Shown here piece by piece: positions 23,620 to 35,704 of a stretch of DNA of 64,000 nucleotides (positions within the stretch are counted from its first letter, which is position 1; every line of letters starts with the position of its first letter). The position numbers were made by a program, and so were the translations under genes. The notes beneath the pieces are model-generated. The model saw nothing but the letters and a program-made list of their open reading frames with translations, did no database searches and was not told the DNA's origin. Source of the stretch: Siphonodentalium dalli (taxonomy: Eukaryota > Mollusca > Scaphopoda > Gadilida > Siphonodentaliidae); contig CP136067.1 of assembly GCA_032622095.1 (NCBI GenBank), positions 134,915,990 through 134,979,989 on the forward strand, read 5' to 3'.

Positions 23620-23828
23620 TAATGGTGTTCCGATCTTCTTTGTGCGAATCATCTTAATCACCATGTGTCGTTGGCTCCGGTGCATTTCACAAAACGACAT
23701 TGTAGTCTTTGTTCTCGCAATGGTTTTAACTCGTCTGTATGTATTGGATTTTGTAATTTCTCGGCAATCGATGTTTCCAGTATTTTCTGGAAATCTTGAA
23801 TCTCTCTTTTTTGTTTTGTTTTGATACT
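23620..23828 (-). pseudogene. LINE ORF1 remnant, second part (coiled-coil side)
   Basis: On the minus strand an open stretch of about 45 codons reads REIQDFQKILETSIAEKL then HTDELKPLREQRLQCRF. This looks like the coiled coil and linker of a LINE ORF1. It abuts the left end of FB2. On the far side of FB2 the minus strand carries another coiled-coil piece (29421-29700), so FB2 probably split one element. Stops follow at its 3' side. Confidence 0.5.
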
Positions 23829-25519
23829 TAGTGGGGTAGATTAAGTCAAATTTTCAAGGCAATTGTTCAAATTGTGACTAAAGCATGACACTTTGCACAT
23901 ATGTACATATTCACATACTTGTTGATATTAGATATGGATCCACGCTGAAATTTTACTTTAACCCCTCTTTTAAGGGATTTTGCGAATTTAAAGAGCGTTT
24001 CGTGATTATAGAATTTATTAATTGTCGCAATTAATCTTACCATGAAATATGCGATTTAAAATTCAGTATATACAGTAAGTATGACTCTGGTCAAAATGGT
24101 AGCCGTAAGTGGAAAATTTGACATTTATTCACTATTATCTTCTAGATCAGTTTCTGTTGTATGGAACTGGTTCAGAATTGTGACTTTATTTTTGTATTAT
24201 TCATATTAACTGATTATTGAAGCAATGAAATATGCCATTCATGAGGTCCTAGTTCCTTCCGATCCCTCAAAAATTATATTTTACAGAACTTGGTATGAAA
24301 TTTCACCAAAAGTCGCCGGTAGGATTCTAGTCATATTTTAACAAGAAATGGACAGAATTGTGCAAACTAAGTGAGACATTCCATGACTTATGATATTTCA
24401 ACTCAATAAAACCAAAATTGTCACTTGTTCTGAAAATGGCTGCCAAAATGGCGACCAAAACCTGGGAAATGGTAAATATTGGCACAGCATGACATGTATT
24501 CGCTTACAAGTTGTGGTCGATAAATAAAATTGGCTATTCTGTCTTATATACTTTAAATTATAACATTTCTGATGCACATTGGTTAAGTGTTACTGATGCA
24601 ACCTCTGACATTACCAGAATTGTTGGATTTTTCTATCACAAACTTGACATTTACTTTTCAGGTTTGAGCCATTTATTCAAGTAAATGGAACTATCTTTGG
24701 TATCAAAGCTGTTTATTGTTTTGATCTGTCTTAAATGCGTCACACGAATGTGTTTTTAGACAAAATTACTCAAGATGGCTTCCAAAATGGCAACCAATTT
24801 AGTATAAAAAAGTGATCATTATTCTGTGTTCCCAAGAGTTAGCAAATTATAACTCACTTGGTTATTACCATATTATGCTTAATCATTATGTTATGGCTAT
24901 ATTTTTTAATGGAAATGGGCAGAACGTCTTTAGAAACGGAACTAAGTGAAACCTTATTATGTGGCTGCTCTCGACAATTAGCATGGAAATCAACTTAATA
25001 TATGGTGTATGTCTAAATGGCAGCCAGGGAGTGAATGTGCGGTCATATATAAGGTGCATAGTTCTACAGGGAGCTATTGTATGACCATGAATGTGCAAAA
25101 GAGTGGCTATATGGTGATGGGGTGGTGTGTCTATGGTGAGATGTATATATATACAAGGGGTGGCTGTATGGTCACGTGTGATGTGAATATATATATATAT
25201 ATACAACGATTGTGTGTATGGTTAATGAAGTGGTGTATGTGTGTAATGATATAGTAGCTGTATGTTCATATGTGTGTTGTTTATGTATAGTATATATAGA
25301 GTAGCTGTGTGGTCATGTGTGGGATATACATGCGTACCTTGTTGACTATTGTCATGGATGGGTGTATATGTATACATAAGTTGGCTGTATGATCATGTGT
25401 GGGACTGTGTGTGTATGAATAAATAGGGAGTGGTTGTATGCTTATGTGTAATGTGTATAGGTGTTCATTGAATGACTTACGGTCATAATTGTTTAAGTGT
25501 TTTTTGCATACTGGAGTAT

Positions 25520-25656
25520 AGCTGGATGGACATTGGCGGTGTGTGAGGGTGTGTGTGTGTGTGGGGGGTGAGGGTGATAGGGTGGGTGTGTGTGTGTGAG
25601 GGAGGGTGTGTGAGGGTGAGGGTGTGTGTGTGTGTGTGTGAGAGAGAGAGGGGGAG

Positions 25657-25692
<36 letters not shown>

Positions 25693-25745
25693 AGGGTGTG
25701 TGTGTGTGTGTGTGTGCGTGAGTGAGGGTGTGTGTGTGTATATAT
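25520..25745. repeat. GT/GAGG microsatellite
   Basis: (GT)n blocks mixed with GAGAG and GGGTGAGGG. Low complexity on both strands. Confidence 0.95.
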
Positions 25746-25926
25746 GAAGTGTCCGTGTGGTCATGGTTGTATATATGTGATGTAATGTATATGCATCTCT
25801 GTCATGGTTGTATTGTCATTGGTGGGTGTATAGGTATACAGAGAGTAGCTGTATGATCATGGATGCGAGGTGTATATGGGCGAGGTGTATATGCAAATCT
25901 GGAGTGTACGAATGGTCGTGCGGGTT

Positions 25927-26600
25927 ATTATGCCCCCGACTTGAAGTCGGCGGGTATATAGTCGACGTCTCCGCCCGTACGTCCTTCCGTACGCCCGTAC
26001 AAACATTTTGCATTATTGTTCAGCAACCGCTGGGCAGATTTAGCTGATATTTGGTATGGTGATAGAGCAGCATGGGGGAACAGCTACATGCATAGCGCGG
26101 GTTTCGTCCACCCATTTTCACCAGAGTTATGGCCCTTCTTTTACTTAGAAAATTCAATTTTGTCCGTCCGTACAAACATTTTGCATTATTGTTCAGCAAC
26201 CGCTGGGCAGATTTAGCTGATATTTGGTATGGTGATAGAGCAGCATGGGGGAACAGCTACATGCATAGCGCGGGTTTCGTCCACCCATTTTCACCTGAGT
26301 TATGGCCCTTTTTTACTTAGAAAATTCAATTTTTCTCTTGTTTTTTGGTTTCCAGATGATAACGTGAGCTTTGGTGGTACGATTGCAAATCCCGTATTTT
26401 TGTGGATCAGTTATATGGATATACATGTCAATTGCCAGAGTTATGGCCCTTTTTTCAACTTAGAAAATTTGAATTTTCGCTTCTTTTTGGGTTTCCGGAT
26501 CGCTTCTTTTTGGGTTTTTAGTCAACATTTCTGTACGAACTTCTTTTGAAATAGTCATATAGACCTCCTCGGATATCCGCAGTTTCGTCCATGCTTAATC
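25927..26600. repeat. Inserted repeat with 170-bp tandem duplication
   Basis: Opens with 'ttattatgcccccgacttga' and hairpin CCGACTTGAAGTCGG. Blocks 25996-26160 and 26166-26330 are nearly identical ('ttcagcaaccgctgggcaga', 'gtggtatggtgatagagcag' type phrases). Such 'gagttatggccc' repeats are common in mollusc genomes and often Helitron-derived. It interrupts the FB2 core. Confidence 0.6.
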
Positions 26601-28718
26601 CGAATTGCTACGGTCGAGGGCAAATGCCACGCGACAGCGTACCTCTTGTTGGTATATCCATTGGTGAGATGTATACGTATACTTGGATTGACTCTATGGA
26701 AATGAGTGGGGCGTATATGTATATCATGAGTGGGTATATGGTCATGGGTGTGAAAAAGAGGTATACGTGGAGTGACTGTATGGCAAATGGTGAGGTGATG
26801 TGCATTGTATTGCTATATCTAGAAGGAATGTATGGTCAATGATGAGGTGTCGATGTACACCTGGAATGATTCTATAATCGGCATTGGTGGGTGTGTATGT
26901 ATATTGTATATATTTATTGGTTATATCGCCATGGGTGTGACCGATATGCATACAGAGAATGATTGGATGCCAATGGTGAGGTGAATTGTTAAACAAGGAC
27001 TGACTGTATGACCACGAATGTTGTGGCTGAATTGTCTTGAGTGAGGAGTATATTCAATCCTGGATTGTTTGAATGGCCACTGTGCGGGGCACTGGTATAT
27101 ATAAAATGGTTGTATGGCCATTGGTCAGGAGTATATGCATACAACGGAGTTACTCTCTGGTTACGGTTGCAGTGTATATGTATATCTTGAGTGGATATAT
27201 GGCCATGAATGTGGCAAATAAATATACAGAGAGTGAGTGCATGGCCAATGGTGAGGCGAATAGGTATACAATATTTGACTGTACGATCACGACTGTGGTT
27301 AATATGTATACAGGTACTCAGGTAGTGACTATATGGTCATGGGTGAAGTGACTATATGGTCATGGTGTACCTGAATGGTGACCCATGGCTGTGTAATCAT
27401 GTGTGTGGTTTACGGGTAAACCCAATTGTGGTTGTATGGTCATTGGTGAGGTGTATGTGCATAAAGGGAATGGCTACATGGTCATTTGTGTGGAGTTCAT
27501 GTATAAATAACATGATTGCATTGTCATGGGTAGTTGTACAGTTGGACCTTTGGTGGTTCTCACTTTCCATAATAACTACAGTATACGTTAATCGATTGGG
27601 AGGTAATGTCAGAGAGTTCTTCATCGTGGTGGCCTTTTATATGCACAATGAAGGAAACGGTGTTCATGACATTAGTCAATCAATCTTGATGCCAATGGCT
27701 CAGAATTTGATGTTATTAAGCAGTTTTTCACGAATCTCCTTGTTTGTCATTCTAAAAGGCTTACAGAAGAGCAGAGAATAATGTCCGGGATCTATTTGAA
27801 AATATCAACTTTTCTAACAAATTTTGTGGACATTTTTCAAGCCAGCTTGAGTATGTTTTTCTAAAAATACATCAATGTGAGGCATTTAAGACGGATGAAA
27901 CAATAAAAACATAGATATTTCTCACTGTGACGCATTTAAGACGGATAAAAACAAGCACCAAACACAAAAGATAGTTCCATTTTACTTGAAAAAATGGTGC
28001 AAACCTGAAAAATATGTTTTTGCCGATTTTTAGAGAAAATTCCAAATTTTTTTTTAATGTAATAGTAACAGTTATCCAAAATGCACCATAAATATTAGTA
28101 TTCAATGTATATATGACAGAACAGACAATTTTATTCATCATCCACGACTTTTGATCGATTGCATGGCACTCTGGGATAATATTTACCACTTTCCATATGT
28201 TGGCCGCCATGTTGACAGCCATTTTGAGCCAAAGTGACAATTTTGGCTCCGTTGAGTTGAAATATTCATGAGCAATGGTATGCCTCAATTACTTTGCACA
28301 GTTATGCTCGTTTCTTGTGGAAATATGTGAAATTTCATACAGCGTTCTGTAAAATCGCATTATTGAGGGATCGAAAGGGGCTGGGATCTCATGAATGGGA
28401 TGTTTCATAGCTGCAATGATCAGTTAACATGAACGATACAAAATAAAGTCACATTTCCGAACCAGTTACATACAGAAGGAACTGGTCTAGAAGATATTAG
28501 TGAAACAACTTCAAATTTTCCACTTACGGCTGCCATTTTGACGGCCATCTTGAACGGGGATTTCCAATTTCGCACTAAAAATGTGCCATTATATCTCACA
28601 GAGACATACTTACTGTATATGCCTAATTTTAAATCGCAGATTCTATGGTAAGATTAATTGTGACATTTAATAAATTATATAATCACGAAACGCTCTTTAA
28701 ATTCGGAAAACCCCTTAA

Positions 28719-29286
28719 ATTTCCGGTGATAACAACGATCTATTATCGATAATATATAGAAACATAAGTAATTTGAGTCGAAGATGTATTCTGTAAACGC
28801 TCAGGTTAATAGGCTATCTTAAAATTTAATAATTTAAAAGTTAATAATTTAATATAAATTGAATTTATGGCTGAAGCCATAAAATGGCGTAAATTCAAAT
28901 ACGAATTTCCTTGTACAAGACGTAATCAAATTATAATTGAGGGATACTGGATTAGTAAACCCATTGCACACACGACCGTTTGAAACATTATGCTGATACG
29001 GGGAGAAAACTCAAGCCACTCACTGACTAGTGACGATACAATAACATAAATGAGTACATGGGACTAGTATGCATATATAATATAACTTTTATTTGATGCA
29101 TTTGGTTGAAAACTGTACAAAAATTACTCGACAACAACAATTTGTATTTTTGCATTCCGGTAAATTTGCTATCACTACTACACTACTTCGTACTAAACAG
29201 ACTTTCAAATAATGGAAAAATTGTTACCTTATTCTCCGACTCAGAGACTATAGAAACCAACAACAACATTTGGGTACAGTATCCCT
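28719..29286. mobile_element. Unclassified insertion in the FB2 right arm
   Basis: The FB2 left arm reads continuously here (complement of 23950-23990), but the right arm is interrupted after CCCCTTAAA and resumes at CCCTTTAAAAG, giving an 8-9 bp duplicated flank. The 568-bp insert is AT-rich, with no clear terminal repeats or coding region. An 8-bp duplication would suit a hAT-like element, but this is only suggestive. Confidence 0.5.
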
Positions 29287-29420
29287 TTAAAAGAGGGGTT
29301 AAAGTGAAATTTCAGCGTGGCTCCATATCTAATATAAATTGGTATATGAATATGTACATATGTGCAAAATTTCATGCTTTAGTCATGAAGTGAACAATTC
29401 TTTTACTAATCTACTCCACT

Positions 29421-29950
29421 AACTGTCCCATCTATTTTATGTATTCTTCTTTCCGTGTCAGTCATATGTTTCTTCATCCTTGCCCTATATTTTGTGTCAA
29501 AATTCTCGAACCTCCGATCCACACTGCTATTTATTTGTTCTTCAAATTTATCCATAATTGTTATAACTTTTTCTTCAAAAAATCGATGCTTTTCATTCAG
29601 TTTCCGATCTCTTGTACACTCAGTTGTTCTGGTACACGTAAATACTACTTCTGTCGCTGTTTTCTCATGTACATGTGTATCTCTGACGTTTTTACGGATG
29701 TTGATTCAGTTGTTGGTTGGTTTGTACACCCAGTTTGCCTGCTTTTGTGTGTATTTTCTCGGCAACCCTTGCACGGCCACAACATTGAACTCGATATGTT
29801 TGTTAAGTATTTTGCGTCTTCAGCAGCCATGGTGGAAGTTTTCATGACAAAAGTCACTCACGATATAGTTCGTTCTAAATTTAAACTTGCCTCTGCATGA
29901 AAAACAGTTATTCTGTTCTGGTTCGTCTATTGTGACATCATCATTCGTGT
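29421..29950 (-). pseudogene. LINE ORF1 remnant, first part: PHD-like finger and coiled coil
   Basis: Reading on the minus strand from about 29945, a broken frame contains CFSC, then SDFCHENFHHGC, then WPCKGC. This is a PHD-like pattern (CxxC, CxxxxH, HxxC, CxxC) in which one expected Cys is Ser. After frame changes, an open stretch of about 85 codons (ending 29421) contains RKLNEKHRFFEEKVITIMDK and VDRRFENFDTKYRARMKK, a likely coiled coil. PHD finger plus coiled coil is a known layout for ORF1 of some CR1-like LINEs. The frame runs into the FB2 terminus. Stops and shifts make it a pseudogene. Confidence 0.6.
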
Positions 29951-29954
29951 ATTA

Positions 29955-30890
29955 ATTTGGTGGAAATCGGCGCTAAAAATATTTGGTCCTTCCCTCCCCA
30001 ACCCTGTCTCGATCGGAGCTTCTTTTGACATATGTAAACCATACCATTAGACTCCTCATATTATGGATATGAATATGTATACGCTTAATGTAAACATATT
30101 TTTATTTCCAAATCCAAACAAATAACAAAATATACAGATGACACATATTTGCAAAATAGAAGAGTTATACGCTTGGTGGATATCGGCGACTAAACTCATT
30201 ATTATCATTATTATTGCCCCCTTCTCAATCCCATAACAGCACCAATTTTGAGACTATAAATCGCAGGATGAGATTCCTCGTATCATGGAGAAGAATATGT
30301 TTCAATTTTGTGGAAATCGATGGAGATGGATATGTCTACGCTTGGTGTATATCGGTGACTAAACAAATTATTATCAAATTTAGTACCCCCACCCCACATT
30401 TCTGACCAAACGGCACAAATTTGGTTTCTTTAAACCACACGATTAGATTCCTCGTATCACAGGGAATAATGTGTAAATCGATGGAGATTAAAGTTTGGCG
30501 GATATCAGCGACTAAGCACATTATTATCAAATTTAGTGTGCCCTCCCCATCTATGACTCAAACGGCACCGATTTTGTGATTCTGTGATTAGATTTCGGGG
30601 ATCATAGGTATCAATTTGGTGGCAATCAGCGATAACAATATTTTTTATGAAGTTTGGTACCTCTCCCCTCCCCAACCCTGACTCCAACGGCGCCACTTTT
30701 GGCATATTTAAACCACACCATTACACTCCTCATATCATGGAGATTATTATGTATAATTTTGTTGGAAATTGGTGACAAAAAAAATGTAATCGATTTTGTT
30801 GCCCCTCCATGTTTTCTGTCCCTGACTTCATCATTGTTACTTTAGAAATATTTTACCTGGACCATTATCTTATCACTGTTAAGACTACTT
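29955..30890. repeat. Five-unit degenerate tandem array (150-190 bp)
   Basis: Units contain 'tcaaacggcaccaattttg', 'tttaaaccacacgattagat' and 'tcctcgtatcatggagat'. The last unit runs into 'tttacctggaccattatctt', which is also the arm sequence of FB3. The array and FB3 therefore belong to one repeat family. Confidence 0.7.
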
Positions 30891-30974
30891 TGGAGCCATT
30901 TAGCTGGTCTTCCGTTAATTTATAGAGAACACAGGGACAGAAGACAGACAGACGGGCATTCGCAAATATGATAA

Positions 30975-31075
30975 CCAGATATTTCCCCCCGGACATTTCC
31001 CCACCCGCTTTAAAATCGGCAGAGCGGACACATCCCCACCCGGACATTTACCCACCGGACATTTCACCACACTCA
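30975..31075. repeat. Short CCCGGACATTTCCCCAC minisatellite
   Basis: Four or more 17-bp units (cccggacatttccccac, with deletions). Confidence 0.8.
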
Positions 31076-31228
31076 ATATCATAGGCAAATATAGATATAG
31101 ATGATCTGATTAAGTTATAATGTTATATAATGCAATTAAAAAATAATGTAGCCGCATAGGTCTAAATTGATAGGGAAACACTAGATTAAACGTAACACTA
31201 TATATTATTACTGTATAATTATATTATA

Positions 31229-31799
31229 CTAGAAGGTGACCCGACTTCGTCCGGGCTTTGACCTTGAATTGTCTATTTTGAAGGCCAATGTCAAGTGGGG
31301 TCACGATTTGACCCGTCCAAAACACTGCCCGAACAAAAGTACCCGACAAAAGTACCCGTCGAAATCCATCCGGTTTTACCCGATTTGACCTTGAATTGAT
31401 CATTTTGAAGGTCAAGGTCAGGGTCACGATTTGACCCGTCCAAAACACCCAGTGGACAAAAGTAACCCTATGTATAAAATTTCGTCGACATACCATCAAA
31501 ATTGGCGATTTGACCTTGAATTGACCCGATTTCAAGGTCAAGGTCACGTCGCACGGGCAAATGAATATGCTTATGAGACTCCCCATACGAAAGTACCCCC
31601 ACATACCAAGTTTCATCGAAATCCCGTGATATTCGGGCGTTTGACCTTGAAATGACCCGATTTCAAGGCCAAGGTCACGTCGCACGGGCAAATTAATAGG
31701 TTATAACCACACCTACCAAGTTTCATCGAAATCGGCTCGGCAGTTTTTGAGTCCATCGATTACAGACACACACACAGATCTTCCAAAATATATAATAGA
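31229..31799 (-). mobile_element. Helitron-like element H2
   Basis: On the minus strand it starts TCTATTATATATTTTGGAAG and ends CTAG (31229-31232) followed by T. The hairpin CCCGGACGAAGTCGGG lies about 11 nt before the end. The interior alternates 'gaccttgaattg' and 'ggtcacgatttgacc' phrases. It follows H1 head to tail with no spacer. The short open frames are not genes. Confidence 0.6.
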
Positions 31800-32516
31800 C
31801 TAGAAGGTGACCCGACTTCGTCCGGGCTTTGACCTTGAATTGTCCATTTTGAAGGTCAAGGTCAAGTGGGGTCACGATTTGACCAGTCGAAACACTGCCC
31901 GGACAAAAGTACCAGTCGAAATCCATCCGGTTTTACCCGATTTGACCTTGAATTGATCATTTTGAATGTCAAGGTCAGGTTGGGGTCACGATTTGACCCG
32001 TCCAAAACACTCAGTGGACAAAAGTAACGCTATGTATAAAATTTCGTCGAAATCCCGTCAAAATTGGCGATTTGACCTTGAATTGACCCGATTTCAAGGT
32101 CAAGTTCACGTCGCACGGTAAAATGAATATGCTTATGAGACTCCCCATATGAAAGTACCCCCACGTACCAAGTTTAATCGAAATCCCGTGATATTCGGGC
32201 GTTTGACATTGAAATGACCCGATTTCAAGGTCAAGGTCACGTCGCACGGGCAAATTAATAGGTTATGCCACTCCCCGACCGAATGTATCCCCACATACCA
32301 AGTTTCATCGAAATCCCGTGATATTCGGGCGTTTGACCTTGAAATTACCCGATGTTAAGGTCAAGGTCACGTCGCACGGGCAAATTAATAGGCCCATGTC
32401 ACTCCCCGGACGAAAATATCCCCACATACCAAGTTTCATCAAAATCGGTTGGGCCGTTTTCGAGTCCATCGATTACAGACAGACAGACACACAGATCTTC
32501 CAAAATATATAATAGA
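31800..32516 (-). mobile_element. Helitron-like element H1
   Basis: The minus-strand start is A|TCTATTATATATTTTGG at 32516, and the end is CTAG at 31800-31803 with the same terminal hairpin as H2. An A|T insertion site, TC start and CTRR end with hairpin match Helitron structure. Non-autonomous. Confidence 0.6.
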
Positions 32517-33805
32517 TATATATATTTATATTATATATATATTTATTGATTTATTATAGTATATCAATATCACAATGAAATGATAACATCATATCTCCGT
32601 TAACATATATGTAATGCCTAAATACTGCGAAGTCTTATTATATGCTCTCAGAGACATTGAAATTGATTGAACATGCCACAAATTATAGTGTGAACAAATA
32701 TTTATTGTGAAATTGCAATCGCCAAACATGTTATATATACATGTATATATACATATTTCAGTATATCTATATTAGAGTAATAGCCTCTTTCCCCGAAAGC
32801 ATGATGAAACGATAATATTAATATCATATATGTTTGTAGAGCTGTTTCTCATTCATATGAAATTAGACAACGTAGAACCATCATGCATGTGCATAACACA
32901 ACGATAAACTACAATATTGTCAGTTCTGAGAACATATATGTTATTGTTAATCTTATTGTCTTTTGATTATGTATTTGTATATATATTGTATACTACGTCT
33001 CCATTAAGTGGAGGAATAAACAACAATCTCTGTCATAGAGCCAAACAATATACTATTTTGTGATTGGATTGTTGTGTGAAATGACCAATTATTCTAAATT
33101 ATTCTGGTACCTGAAGCAACGAAAAAAGAAAATAATATTTTCAACTTATCAAATGTATTAAAGGGACGGGCAGCCTTCGTTGTAGGTTATAATTTAGAAA
33201 TAACATATATCAAATTATGATAATTTCCTAAAGAATATACTAATAGTATAACATAATGAAGATATGAATGCGATATTATTCACAAAACACGCTTTGTGTC
33301 CGAGAAAATAAGGATCGAGTGTTGTTTAGTTTCTCGCAAAAAGCGCAGTGGATTGTTTATAAGCAGTCACGATATTGCGTCATTTCCTTATTTAGATTTG
33401 CGAACATTATACGTCGGTTGTAAAACCCCTAATTTGGAGCGTCTACAACTCAATAACAACTCGTAACAATAACATGCAATGTACGCGATATTTATGATTG
33501 ATATAAGAACAATATCTTGTCTATTTTATAATATTCTTTCTGTTTATGCTGGTTTTAGCGGATGTGACTATTTTGACTGCTATACCCAACGCGAAGTGCG
33601 CCCGTATCTTTAAAATATATTGTTTTTTGTATTTGTCTTCTCTTGATAACGCTGCCCTTGATAACTGTCAAGAAGCTATGTACAGCGAAGATTATTGTAT
33701 GTGCAATTTAAGATTTTTCGTCAAATATATCCTGTGAATAGCTTTGTTGATGATATGTCCTGCAATTTGTGTAGTGATGTAAGTGCAAAACGTACATCTG
33801 GCTTA
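32517..33805. other. AT-rich intergenic DNA
   Basis: No gene or clear repeat. The sequence is AT-rich with TATA microsatellite stretches near 32520-32560 and 32740. Confidence 0.4.
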
Positions 33806-34217
33806 CATCAACATAATCCGAATGAACGCTCCTAAATTAATATATCTTTGGATTTTAGGGGGGGGGGGGTGGTAGAAAAGATTTTATACGAGTCGAGGAA
33901 CCCACTCATCAAGTTATCAGATATCAGTTTTTGAAATATGTTATTTTTCGTCACCTGGAATATTTGGCGGCCTAGCAAATATTATACGAGCCGACCGACA
34001 TACTCTCGATATTCCAACTTGCGTTGAACAAAATGTTGACATATAACACGTTTTTGGGAATTGTTTACAAAAGTTGACATGTAGTGGTTATCATTATTTT
34101 TTTTAATTAATCGATTCTGATAACTGAAGCGTCTTTTGAACAAATGTTGCTGCTGCTGTTGTTGTTGTTGAAATGTGATGATACTGGGGACCATCGGATT
34201 GGATTATGTACCTTTAA
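33806..34217 (+). mobile_element. Dispersed repeat E, copy 2
   Basis: Shares 'gagtcgaggaacccactcat', 'acaaaatgttgacatataac' and the end 'attatgtacctttaa' with the inverted copy at 23052-23509. It contains a G13 run and a CTG/TTG trinucleotide patch. Confidence 0.65.
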
Positions 34218-34354
34218 ATGTACCCAGGGCATTCGATGTGGGTTTGTGCGAAATCAAATAAATTATATAAAAGTCCATACAACAATGATCGTCAATAAGT
34301 ACATTAAAATATATATCGACTTTGTTCTTATTTTCATTGATAGCTCTCTGCTAA

Positions 34355-35450
34355 GGGTACGTTCATACACTGGCAAGTTTGCACAGTAAGGTTTCCAGGC
34401 ACTTTGTCGTAGAAAACGATGCATGGTGCCAGCATATGAACGGAAACAAGCATATAAAATGCATCTGTACCACAGTTAACTACGTGCGAAGTAAAATATC
34501 TGTAGTTCCACCTGTAACGATACTACCGGAATTTGCCTGTCAATAGCATATAAGTATCTCACATGATCAACATACATAAGAAATGAACGGCGGTTTCAAT
34601 GTGGTCATTGGATTTTGACCGCGAGAAAAATTCAGCAAAGTGCAGAGTTTGCTGATTTTTTATCGCGGTCAAAACCCATGACCACGTTGAATCCGCCGTT
34701 TATTATTTATATTTATATACTTACGCTCTTTAAACCACTTCTCCAAATATGTCCGTTATTTCGTCAAAAACACTTTTTCAAATATCTCCGTTATTTCTTT
34801 TACAAAAATAATTTCCTATTATTATATTTCGCCCTATTTCTATTTTTCGTGCTATTTCGCTGTATTTTCATATTTCGCCTTTTCGTTGTATTTCATATTT
34901 CGATAATTCGCTATATTTGACATATTATGGGATATGGGATTATATGATAACCAACATTCTGATAGTCAATCGAACATCTCGTGCCACCCGTGCTCGCGAT
35001 TAGATGCCACTAGCCATCCAATCGTGAACCTCGATTACATATTGTTTGCTATCAAATCCTTGGCGTATTGGCTGACTAGATACTCAAGCAGTCGGTAATG
35101 TCCGACAATCCCCGGGACCAATGTGTTCATAAACCTATGAACGACATTGAAAGTGACGTCTCGTTACGTTCATTGGTTTATGAACGCATTGAATACGGGG
35201 GGCGTGTCTACTGTAACGCTATGGGGAAATCGGAAGAGATATCAGGTGTATGTAAATATAGGTATTTGAAGGCAAATTCCAGTAGCACCGTTCCACATGG
35301 AACTACATAAATTTTTCTTCTCATGTCTCACGTTGGTAAAGAAGCATGTTATGTGCATGTTTCCGTTCATATCCTGGCACCATGTGGTTTTCTATGACGA
35401 AATGCCCGCAAAAACATGCCGTGCAAACTTGCCAGCGTATGAACGTACCC
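34355..35450. mobile_element. Harbinger-type non-autonomous transposon
   Basis: Flanked by TAA on both sides (34352-34354, 35451-35453). The inverted termini start GGGTACGTTCATACACTGGC (left) and GGGTACGTTCATACGCTGGC (right, complement) and extend for about 110 bp. A 3-bp TAA duplication with GGG-starting termini fits PIF/Harbinger. Two nested palindromes lie inside: 34583-34702 (arms around 'gaccgcgagaaaaa') and 35118-35190 (GTTCATAAACCTATGAACG with an inverted partner). No transposase. Confidence 0.7.
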
Positions 35451-35489
35451 TAAAGAGATATCGCATTTCAAAACCATGGTTCTGAACAT

Positions 35490-35700
35490 TTCTGTTACAG
35501 TGGCATTGCTGATAAAAAGTACAATAACATATCAAATTGTAATCAAAACTTGATTGTAAACATTGGAAAAAGTCAAACCATTAAAATACATTCTGAAAGT
35601 TATATTTAAACTGAAACGTTTGAAGGTGATTATCAATGCTTGTTTACAAAATCACTGTAACAGTTTTGTTTACATAACAATAATTTCAAACATTTCGTTA
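35490..35700. mobile_element. Possible MITE with CTGTTACAGTG ends
   Basis: CTGTTACAGTG (about 35494) and CACTGTAACAG (about 35656) are inverted. The flanking 'tttacataac' resembles the 17.65-kb element. Confidence 0.4.
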
Positions 35701-35704
35701 TTGA

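Larger units (their letters stand above)
24985..27560. repeat. 42-bp minisatellite core of FB2
   Basis: Units of the 'atggtcatgggtgaggtgta' and 'tatacaaggagtgactgtat' type, as in FB1, are present at 25000-25500 and 26640-27560. Open frames on both strands result from the period being divisible by three. Confidence 0.8.
23829..29420. mobile_element. Foldback-type element FB2 (5.6 kb)
   Basis: The inverted arms start TTAGTGGGGTAGATTAAG (left, 23830) and TTAGTGGAGTAGATTAG (right, ending about 29420 on the complement). They extend inward for roughly 1.1 kb: left 23830-24985, right 27560-28718 plus 29287-29420. The core is the same 42-bp minisatellite family as FB1, interrupted by a GT-rich tract and by another repeat at about 25927-26600. 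The right arm is split by a 568-bp insertion. No transposase is visible. No convincing target duplication was found at the outer ends. Confidence 0.75.

Noticed and set aside
25553..25764. Open frames rich in Val-Cys or His-Thr
   Set aside because: Translation of a GT microsatellite.
29455..29900. Plus-strand frames of 130 and 153 codons
   Set aside because: They are antisense to the minus-strand LINE ORF1 remnant, which has the recognisable PHD-like and coiled-coil motifs.
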